Under the pieces are notes generated by a model. That model was not told the origin of the DNA and did not search any database. It saw only the letters and a list, made by a program, of their open reading frames with translations. Shown one piece after another: positions 16,477 to 22,903 of a stretch of 64,000 nt of DNA (the first letter of the stretch is position 1; each line of letters opens with the position of its first letter). The position numbers and the translations under genes were made by a program. Origin of the DNA: Streptomyces coeruleorubidus (GTDB lineage: Bacteria > Actinomycetota > Actinomycetes > Streptomycetales > Streptomycetaceae); contig NZ_CP023694.1 of assembly GCF_008705135.1 (NCBI RefSeq), positions 8,965,001 through 9,029,000 of the forward strand, given 5' to 3'.

Positions 16477-16679
16477 GCCGGCCCACCCCCTGTCACCCGA
16501 ACGTGCTGCGACCCGTTTACCCCCGAACCTTCGCATCAGGCGTGCGGGGGCAGTCAGGGGGGTGACGTCTCCGGGGGGCCTTCGTGTTCCGGCGTCTACA
16601 GGCTGAGGCATGTGTCACAGCCGTGCTGTGCCTGTCGCGTCCGCGGGAAAACGAGTTGGCAACCCAAAAGGAGGCTGAC

Positions 16680-17855
16680 GTGGCACGCGATCGGATCGGA
16701 CTGGCTGAGGTGCTGGCAACGGCGGAGGACGCCGCACCGGTGGGCTCCCTCGATGTCGTGGCGCGCGACCTGCGCGACCGGTTCGGCGCGCGGCACGTGT
16801 CATTCCTGTGCGTCGACGTCGTCGGCCAGCGCCTGCTGCGGGTCAGCGAGGAGGCGGCTACGCGACAGGAGCGCCGCGCCGAACAGGTTCCCTTCGACGA
16901 CAGCATCTACGACGAGGTCCTGCGCGCCCAGGAACTGGTGCAGGCTCCGGAGGGCGAGCACGGGCAGCGGGTGCTGGCCCCCGTCACCAACCGCGGCGAC
17001 GCCGTCGGGGTCCTGGAGCTGCTCCTTCCCCAGGTCACACAGGATGTCCTGGAGCAAGTGGAAGAGGCCGCGCACGCGCTGGCGTACATCATCGTCACAG
17101 ACCGCCGGTTCACCGACCTCTACCACTGGGGCAACCGCACCACCTCGGTCAGCCTGGCCGCGGAGATCCAGCGCCAGCTGCTGCCCTCGGCCCCTTCGTG
17201 CGAGGCCGCCGAGTTCGCCCTCGCCGGCGCCCTCGTCCCGGCCGCCGACATCGCCGGTGACACCTACGACTACGCCGTCGACCACGACACCCTGCACCTT
17301 TCCATCACCGACGCCATGGGCCACGACGTCGACGCCGCCCTCATGGCCACCCTCCTGGTCAACGCCTCCCGCGGCGCCCGCCGCGCCGGGACCGGCCTCG
17401 CCGAACAGGCCCGCCAGACCCACCAGGCCCTCCTCGACCACGGCAGACGGACCTTCGCCACCGGCCAGCTGCTGCGCATCGCCCTGGACGGGACCGGCGC
17501 CCAGCTCGTCAACGCGGGCCACCCCTGGCCCCTGCGGCTGCGCGACGGCACGGTCGACGAACTGCGCCTCGCAGTGAACCTGCCCTTCGGCGTCGCCGAG
17601 CACAAGGGCCCCTACAAGGTGCAGAACCTCGACCTGCGCCCCGGTGACCGCCTTGTGCTCTACACCGACGGCATGCAAGAGCGCCAAGCGCAAAAAGTCG
17701 ACCTCCCCGGCCTCATCCGTGACACCGCCGGCGAGCACCCGCGCGAGGTCGCGCGCAATCTGGCCACCACAGTCACCGACGCCTGCAACGGCCACCCGGA
17801 AGACGACGCCACCGTCCTGTGCCTGGACTGGCACGGCCCCCTTCCGCACCGCTGA
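16680..17855 (+). CDS. GAF-like/SpoIIE-type PP2C phosphatase
   Basis: 391 residues. The first about 150 form a GAF-like sensor (LDVVARDLRDRFGARHVSFL, later VLAPVTNRGDAVGVLELLLP). A linker helix leads to the SpoIIE PP2C domain with IQRQLLP, GDTYDY (first metal aspartate), ITDAMGHDVDAAL, NAGHPWPL, LVLYTDGM and EDDATVLCLDW (final metal aspartates). It would dephosphorylate an anti-sigma antagonist. GTG 16680 is preceded by AAGGAGG at a good spacing. The open frame from 16584 lacks this. It is partner to the divergent RsbW-like kinase. Confidence 0.9.
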   Translation: MARDRIGLAEVLATAEDAAPVGSLDVVARDLRDRFGARHVSFLCVDVVGQRLLRVSEEAATRQERRAEQVPFDDSIYDEVLRAQELVQAPEGEHGQRVLAPVTNRGDAVGVLELLLPQVTQDVLEQVEEAAHALAYIIVTDRRFTDLYHWGNRTTSVSLAAEIQRQLLPSAPSCEAAEFALAGALVPAADIAGDTYDYAVDHDTLHLSITDAMGHDVDAALMATLLVNASRGARRAGTGLAEQARQTHQALLDHGRRTFATGQLLRIALDGTGAQLVNAGHPWPLRLRDGTVDELRLAVNLPFGVAEHKGPYKVQNLDLRPGDRLVLYTDGMQERQAQKVDLPGLIRDTAGEHPREVARNLATTVTDACNGHPEDDATVLCLDWHGPLPHR

Positions 17856-17876
17856 AAGCCGGTCGGCAACGGCGGA

Positions 17877-18671
17877 TCACGCCTTCGGCAGCCGCCACAA
17901 CTGCGGGAACGCGAGCATGTCGTCGAAGAGGTTGAACGCCGGGTGCTCCAGGGTCACGGTGGCCGCCTCGCCGGTGAAGAGAGCGGAGCACTTCGCGGCC
18001 AGTCGCTTCATGGGCGGCACGTCGGCTGCCAACGGCTTGACCAGGCGATAACCGAGGGTCGAGTGGAACTGGTAGGTCTCGAAGTCCGACGCCCGGAGCT
18101 CCAGCAGGACGCTCAGCTCCCGTCGGATCGTCCAGAGTCCGGTGAAGGTGGCGTCGTCGGCCGGGGTGAGCTCCAGCGTGAAGCCGGCGTCGAAGGGGCC
18201 GAACCCCTTGACCTTCATCGTGATCGGGCCCACCGGGGTCAGCGTCGACTCCTGGAGGCGCGCGAGGATCCGCTGGGAGACCTCGGAGACGTCCGCGCAG
18301 TCAGCGAGCCAAGCCGGGAGTTGCTTGTCGATGACGGTGTCCTGCGTCGTGGCATCGAACACGGTCATGTGCATGCTCTGGTGCGGCAGGCAGACGTACT
18401 GATCGGCGAGGGAGGACCGCTTCATGATCTCCATCGCCTCGGTCTCGGCGTGGAAGAAGGCCGAGTCCTGGGGCACGGGGCAGACGAACGTGTTGCCACG
18501 GAAGCGCTGCGCGTTGCCGTCGAGGTCCCACTTCTTGCCGGGTCCGGCGGCCAGAGGCTCGCGCCGCTCGGGGCTCTGCGAGGCGGCAAGCGCCGTGGCC
18601 GGGGCAATCGTGAGACCGGCAGCAGCGCCGACAGCGCCGATGAGGACGCCTCGGCGGTTGGGGGCAGACAT
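17877..18671 (-). CDS. Tat-exported 2H phosphoesterase (DUF1868-like)
   Basis: 264 residues. A twin-arginine-like signal (N-R-R-G-V-L-I followed by a Gly/Ala-rich hydrophobic core) covers residues 1-30. The two active-site repeats of the 2H phosphoesterase superfamily are H101-M-T-V and H203-S-T-L (H-x-[ST]-x). This fold includes RNA ligases/cyclic phosphodiesterases acting on 2',3'-cyclic nucleotides. Length and layout fit DUF1868. Export suggests scavenging of extracellular RNA or cyclic phosphodiesters, which is inference. It ends 21 bases from the phosphatase gene, convergent with it. Confidence 0.82.
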   Translation of the reverse strand: MSAPNRRGVLIGAVGAAAGLTIAPATALAASQSPERREPLAAGPGKKWDLDGNAQRFRGNTFVCPVPQDSAFFHAETEAMEIMKRSSLADQYVCLPHQSMHMTVFDATTQDTVIDKQLPAWLADCADVSEVSQRILARLQESTLTPVGPITMKVKGFGPFDAGFTLELTPADDATFTGLWTIRRELSVLLELRASDFETYQFHSTLGYRLVKPLAADVPPMKRLAAKCSALFTGEAATVTLEHPAFNLFDDMLAFPQLWRLPKA

Positions 18672-18882
18672 GTGACTCCTGATGAGTTGGGGGCTCAGTC
18701 AGGTGAAAAGTGCCGGAGCGACCTGACGGTCGGATGGACCCAGGGGTACACCCAGGTGTTTTCCCGAAGACCGGCGCAGGTGCGGACGCTGTGGCGTCGA
18801 ACGCATCGAACGCGCCAGGCGGTGCGGAAGTGGCGCAATCGAACGTTGCCCGTTTGCGTCGTCGGGCGCAGCCTGTGCAGTG

Positions 18883-18896
18883 CGGGAGCGCTCCCA
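18883..18896 (+). promoter_or_regulatory. CebR-type operator upstream of LPMO
   Basis: The perfect palindrome GGGAGCGCTCCC (18884-18895) with flanks C and A matches 13 of 14 positions of the CebR consensus TGGGAGCGCTCCCA. It lies about 70 bases before the LPMO start, within the 295-bp intergenic region 18672-18966 that also serves the divergent 2H phosphoesterase. CebR is the LacI-type repressor of cellulose/cello-oligosaccharide genes in Streptomyces. Confidence 0.75.
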
Positions 18897-18966
18897 CGCG
18901 CTGCCGCACTCCCCACGAAAAACACACCGAAAGTACGACAACCCCCACATCCGGAAGAAGGAGATC

Positions 18967-19653
18967 ATGGATTGTCATGGTCATGTTCTTAGAGGTCCCG
19001 CCCCGAGGGTCCGGTCGCGTCTGACGCTCGCCCTGAGCGTCCTGGTCGCCGCGCTGCTCAGCCTCATCCCCTGGAGCGGCACCGCCGTCGCGCACGGCTC
19101 GGTCGTCGACCCGGCTTCCCGCAACTACGGCTGCTGGCTGCGCTGGGGCAGCGACCACCTGAATCCCGCGATGGCGCAGCAGGACCCGATGTGCTGGCAG
19201 GCGTGGCAGGACGACCCCAACGCCATGTGGAACTGGAACGGCCTGTACCGCAACGGCTCGGGCGGCAACTTCCAGGCCGTGGTCCCCGACGGCCAGCTGT
19301 GCAGTGGCGGCCGGACCGAGGGCGGCCGGTACAACTCCCTGGACACGGTGGGCGCCTGGAAGACGACGGACATCGGCTCCAACTTCACGGTGAAGCTGTA
19401 CGACCAGGCCAGCCACGGCGCCGACTACTTCCAGGTGTACGTCACGCGGCAGGGCTTCGATCCCGCCACCCAGCCGCTGACGTGGAACGACCTCCGGCTC
19501 GTCGCGCGCACCGGCAAGTACGCGCCCAGCCAGAACTACGAGATCCCCGTGAGCACTTCGGGCCTGAGCGGCCGGCACGTCGTCTACACGATCTGGCAGG
19601 CGTCGCACATGGACCAGACCTACTTCCTCTGCAGTGATGTGAACTTCCGCTGA
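18967..19653 (+). CDS. AA10 lytic polysaccharide monooxygenase
   Basis: 228-residue copper LPMO. The signal peptide ends at AVA, leaving H43 (HGSVVDPASR) as the N-terminal copper ligand. The second brace ligand is H150 in YDQASHGADYF. The protein then ends after the short FLCSDVNF, with no carbohydrate-binding module. AA10 enzymes cleave chitin or cellulose oxidatively outside the cell and boost hydrolases. ATG 18967 has AAGGAG upstream. The longer frame from 18880 would put about 29 residues before the signal and is rejected. The CebR-type box argues for cellulose-linked control, although the single-domain form does not settle the substrate. Confidence 0.93.
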   Translation: MDCHGHVLRGPAPRVRSRLTLALSVLVAALLSLIPWSGTAVAHGSVVDPASRNYGCWLRWGSDHLNPAMAQQDPMCWQAWQDDPNAMWNWNGLYRNGSGGNFQAVVPDGQLCSGGRTEGGRYNSLDTVGAWKTTDIGSNFTVKLYDQASHGADYFQVYVTRQGFDPATQPLTWNDLRLVARTGKYAPSQNYEIPVSTSGLSGRHVVYTIWQASHMDQTYFLCSDVNFR

Positions 19654-19661
19654 CCTGCGCC

Positions 19662-19690
19662 GCCCCGCCGGACCGTGTGTCCGGCGGGGC
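19662..19690 (+). terminator. Terminator after LPMO
   Basis: Perfect 12-bp GC stem (19662-19673 with 19679-19690) and a 5-base loop, directly behind the stop codon. Confidence 0.8.
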
Positions 19691-19721
19691 TCGGGTGTTT
19701 CGCGGCTTCATGAGAGTTCTC

Positions 19722-19766
19722 CGAAAATTTTCGAAACACTTGAACACACCGGTGCTCCCGTACGTA
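19722..19766 (+). promoter_or_regulatory. Promoter with A/T palindrome
   Basis: The perfect 12-bp palindrome CGAAAATTTTCG (19722-19733) overlaps a second one, TTTCGAAA (19729-19736). Six bases on lies TTGAAC (19740-19745), with a TACGTAT-like -10 from 19761. The A/T-rich island stands out in this GC background. CGAAA/TTTCG half-sites recall LacI-type operators in xylanase promoters, an untested comparison. Confidence 0.5.
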
Positions 19767-19818
19767 TGGGGCGAGGGGATTTTCATGCCCGGTTCGCCAC
19801 AAGCGCAGGAGAGCACCC

Positions 19819-21948
19819 TTGGGACGCAACACGCGAAGACGCCCTACCGGACCACGACGCGCGACCTTCGCCGCATTCGCACTGATCCTGGGCGGAGGCG
19901 GCCTGATGGCCGCCAACGTCTACGCCTCCGCGACCGACGGCGGTTCGGGCGGTGACTCCGCCCAGACGCGGTCCGGTACGGGGGTCCGGACCGCGGGCGC
20001 CACGATCGACTGCCCGGACGTCGGCAGCAAGCTGACCTCCGTCCCCGAGCAGGCACGGGGGGAGGTCGACAAGGAACTCGCCCTCCTGGACGAGCAGATC
20101 GCCAAGGCCTACCAGCGGCTGAGCGAGTCCGCGCAGCAGGTGCAGCAGGACTCCGGCTTCGCCGACAACGCGATCATGAACCCGCTGAAGGACAAGCGGG
20201 CCGCGACCCTGGAGCGCATCGCCATCGCCATCGACCGCGTGGGGGACCGCCCCGACGGGCTCGAAGCCCTCGCCGCCTGCACCGTACGGGACTCCGGCAA
20301 CCAGGCCCCCGCGCAGGGCGAAGGCCAGGACGGCGACGGCGGCCGGCAGCCCGGCCAGGAGCAGGGACAGGACGGCCAGGAGCAGGGCGACGGCCAGGGC
20401 CAGGGCGCCAACGGCGGACAGGCGGGCAACGGCCCCGTCGCCGCCGACTTCGCGCCCATCACCAGCGTCCAGCCCGGTGCCGGCAGCCCCCGCCAGGGGA
20501 CGAAAGCCTCCCGGGGCTCCTTCACCACCGACTGCGGCGTGAACGAGAACGGCCTGTTCAACTCCGACAACATCATCGCCGCCCCGGGCGTCACCAACGG
20601 CGCCCACCACTTCCACGACTACATCGGCAACCAGGCCAACAACGCCTTCGCCAGCGACCAGGACCTCGCGAACGCCGAGACGAGCTGCGCCGACCAGGGC
20701 GACAAGTCCTCCTACTACTGGCCCGTGCTGCGCCTCCAGAACGGCACCCAGGAGCAGGACGCCAACTCGCCCGGCGGCGGCATCGAGGGCAACGCCGGCG
20801 AGATCGTCACGCCGAAGCAGGTCACGCTGACCTTCGTGGGGAACCCGCAGGGCAAGGTCACCGAAATGCCGCGGCTGCTGCGCATCATCACCGGTGACGC
20901 CAAGTCGTTCGTCAACGGCCCGGCCAACGCCAACGCCTCCTGGAGCTGCACGGGCTTCGAGGACCGGCAGCTGAAGGACAAGTACCCGCTGTGCCCGCAG
21001 GGCAGCGACGTGGTGCGCACCTTCAAGTTCCAGAGCTGCTGGGACGGCCGCAACATCGACAGCGCCAACCACCGCACCCACGTGGCCTTCGCGGACGCCG
21101 CCGGCAACTGCCCGTCCGGCTTCCGGCCCATTCCGCAGCTCGTCCAGCGCATCGTCTACGACGTCGACGCGCCGAGCCTGGAGGACGGCGGCCGTACGAC
21201 ACCGCTGTTCGCGGTGGACTCCTTCCCGGAGCAGCTGCACAAGCCGGTCACGGACCACGGCGACTTCATCAACGTCTTCGACGAGGACCTGATGCGGGAG
21301 ATGGCCGACTGCATCAACGACGGCCGCAAGTGCGGCGCCGGAGCAGGCGCCGAGCCCGGCGACAAGCCGGAAGAGGATCAGCAGGAGCAGCCGACGAAGG
21401 CCCCCGAGCAGCCGACGAAGGCCCCCGAGGAGCCGACGAAGGCCCCCGAGGCCCCGCAGGAGCAGCCCACGCGCACCCCGGACGCCCCGCAGGACGGCAA
21501 CGCGGGCGGAAAGCCCGGCGACACGGGTGACGGCGACGGCGGGAAGGGCGACGGCGGGAAGGACCAGGCCGCCAAGCCCCCGGTGACGAACAAGCCGGCT
21601 CCCGAGCCGGAGCAGCCGGAGCAGGTCGGTTCGCCCACGGCCGCGCCGCGCACCGACGAACCGGAGGTTTTCGCGACGCCCACCCCCGGACAGGGCACCG
21701 CGAACGCCGGTGAGCAGGGCGGCTCGAAGGACGACGCGGGCAAGGACACGGACGGCCTCGGCCAGTCCCAGGCCGTCGGAACGGCGACCAGCGCCGCGCC
21801 GACCCCGTCGCTCCCGTCCCGGACGGAGCCCCAGGCGGTCGGCAGCGGAGGCCTCGCCGACACCGGCGCCCAGCTCTGGCCGGCCGCGGCGGGCGCCGTC
21901 CTGGTCATCGCGGGCTTCGTCGTCCTGCGCCGCGTCAGGCGAGGCTGA
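19819..21948 (+). CDS. Sortase-anchored DUF1996 surface protein
   Basis: 709 residues. A basic N-terminus and hydrophobic helix (about 14-30) form the signal. Residues about 230-500 are a DUF1996 domain (GVNENGLFNSDNI, GAHHFHDYIG, SYYWPVLRL), a secreted domain found in bacteria and fungi with unknown activity. A Pro/Lys/Thr/Glu-rich stalk follows, including three PTKAPE repeats. The C-terminus has LADTG, a hydrophobic helix and RRVRRG, a class E sortase signal of the LAxTG type, so the protein is predicted to be covalently wall-anchored. It starts with TTG 19819 behind CAGGAGAG. Confidence 0.88.
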   Translation: MGRNTRRRPTGPRRATFAAFALILGGGGLMAANVYASATDGGSGGDSAQTRSGTGVRTAGATIDCPDVGSKLTSVPEQARGEVDKELALLDEQIAKAYQRLSESAQQVQQDSGFADNAIMNPLKDKRAATLERIAIAIDRVGDRPDGLEALAACTVRDSGNQAPAQGEGQDGDGGRQPGQEQGQDGQEQGDGQGQGANGGQAGNGPVAADFAPITSVQPGAGSPRQGTKASRGSFTTDCGVNENGLFNSDNIIAAPGVTNGAHHFHDYIGNQANNAFASDQDLANAETSCADQGDKSSYYWPVLRLQNGTQEQDANSPGGGIEGNAGEIVTPKQVTLTFVGNPQGKVTEMPRLLRIITGDAKSFVNGPANANASWSCTGFEDRQLKDKYPLCPQGSDVVRTFKFQSCWDGRNIDSANHRTHVAFADAAGNCPSGFRPIPQLVQRIVYDVDAPSLEDGGRTTPLFAVDSFPEQLHKPVTDHGDFINVFDEDLMREMADCINDGRKCGAGAGAEPGDKPEEDQQEQPTKAPEQPTKAPEEPTKAPEAPQEQPTRTPDAPQDGNAGGKPGDTGDGDGGKGDGGKDQAAKPPVTNKPAPEPEQPEQVGSPTAAPRTDEPEVFATPTPGQGTANAGEQGGSKDDAGKDTDGLGQSQAVGTATSAAPTPSLPSRTEPQAVGSGGLADTGAQLWPAAAGAVLVIAGFVVLRRVRRG
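21388..21450 (+). repeat. 3 x 21-bp coding repeat
   Basis: Three tandem 21-bp units at 21388, 21409 and 21430 encode the PTKAPE-x heptapeptide in the wall-spanning stalk of the DUF1996 protein. Units differ by a single codon change (Gln/Glu). Confidence 0.9.
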
Positions 21949-21974
21949 GACGACGGCACCGCCACGACCGGCGA

Positions 21975-22009
21975 ACGGCGGCAGGATCCCCACCGGATCC
22001 TGCCGCCGT
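21975..22009 (+). terminator. Terminator after DUF1996 gene
   Basis: Perfect 15-bp stem (21975-21989 with 21995-22009) and a 5-base loop. Confidence 0.85.
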
Positions 22010-22063
22010 TCCCCGTCCCCGGTCATCCGCGACCCTTCGACGGCCGCCGAACCGCCCACCCTC

Positions 22064-22069
22064 TAGCGT
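22064..22069 (+). promoter_or_regulatory. -10 box of leaderless transcript
   Basis: TAGCGT lies exactly six bases before ATG 22076, the spacing seen at leaderless Streptomyces genes. No clear -35 is seen at standard distance. Confidence 0.5.
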
Positions 22070-22075
22070 GATCCC

Positions 22076-22132
22076 ATGAACCTCACCAGGAACGCCGGAC
22101 GCGGTGGTGCCATAGGCGGAGCGGCACTGTGA
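22076..22132 (+). CDS. Putative 18-residue leader peptide before tauE
   Basis: Reads M-N-L-T-R-N-A-G-R-G-G-A-I-G-G-A-A-L and ends in TGA. The stop overlaps the GTG of the TauE gene (GTGA, 22129-22132). With the -10 box six bases upstream, the message would start at this ATG, so ribosomes would load on the leader peptide and reach the exporter by termination-reinitiation. An in-frame fusion is not possible because the frames differ. It could be an accident of sequence. Confidence 0.45.
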   Translation: MNLTRNAGRGGAIGGAAL

Positions 22133-22893
22133 CGCCGGGCGAGATGGCCGCCGTGTTCGCGGCCGGTACGGGCGCGGGCGCCGTCAACGCCGTCGTCGGC
22201 TCGGGAACGCTGATCACCTTCCCGGTACTGCTCGCCACCGGCCTGTCCCCGGTCACCGCGACGGTGTCCAACGGGCTCGGCCTGGTCCCCGGCTCCATCA
22301 GCGCGGCCATCGGCTACCGCGAGGAACTCCGCGGGCAGCGGCGCCGCGTCCTGCTGCTCGGCATCGGCGCCGTACTGGGCGGCCTCGCGGGCGCCGTCCT
22401 GCTGCTGACCCTGCCCGAATCGGCCTTCGAGCGGATCGTGCCGGTCCTCGTGAGCCTCGCCCTCGTCCTGGTCGCCTGTCAGCCGCTGATCGCCAAGCAG
22501 GTCCGCCGCCGTCGCCCGGCAGACGCTCCCGCCCGCCGTGACGGCGGCCCGCTGCTGTTCACCGGCCTGACGCTCGCCAGCGTCTACGGCGGCTACTTCT
22601 CCGCCGCCCAGGGCATCATCTACGTCTCCCTGATGGGCATGCTGCTCGACGACACGCTCCAGCGGCTCAACGCCGTCAAGAACGTGCTGGCCGCCGTCGT
22701 CAACACCGTCGCCGCCGTGCTCTTCGTCTTCTTCGCCGATTTCGACTGGACGGCCGTCCTGCTCATCGCCGTGGGTTCCGCCCTGGGCGGCCTGATCGGA
22801 GCCAGGACGGGCCGCCGCTTCAGCCCGGCCGTCCTGCGCACCCTGATCGTGTCGGTCGGCACCGTCGCCCTGGTCCACCTGGTGCTCCGCTGA
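22129..22893 (+). CDS. TauE/SafE family anion exporter
   Basis: 254-residue membrane protein of the TauE/SafE (DUF81) family, with about eight hydrophobic helices in two related halves. The first has GAGAVNAVVGSGTLITFPVLL followed by a SNGLGLVPG loop. The second has SVYGGYFSAAQGIIYVSL and LNAVKNVLAAVVN. Family members move sulfite, sulfoacetate or other organosulfur anions. No sulfur gene is adjacent. The GTG start at 22129 has GGCGGAG upstream and overlaps the leader peptide stop. It converges on the MMPL gene with a 10-base gap. Confidence 0.87.
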   Translation: MTPGEMAAVFAAGTGAGAVNAVVGSGTLITFPVLLATGLSPVTATVSNGLGLVPGSISAAIGYREELRGQRRRVLLLGIGAVLGGLAGAVLLLTLPESAFERIVPVLVSLALVLVACQPLIAKQVRRRRPADAPARRDGGPLLFTGLTLASVYGGYFSAAQGIIYVSLMGMLLDDTLQRLNAVKNVLAAVVNTVAAVLFVFFADFDWTAVLLIAVGSALGGLIGARTGRRFSPAVLRTLIVSVGTVALVHLVLR

Positions 22894-22903
22894 CACCTGC
22901 CGC

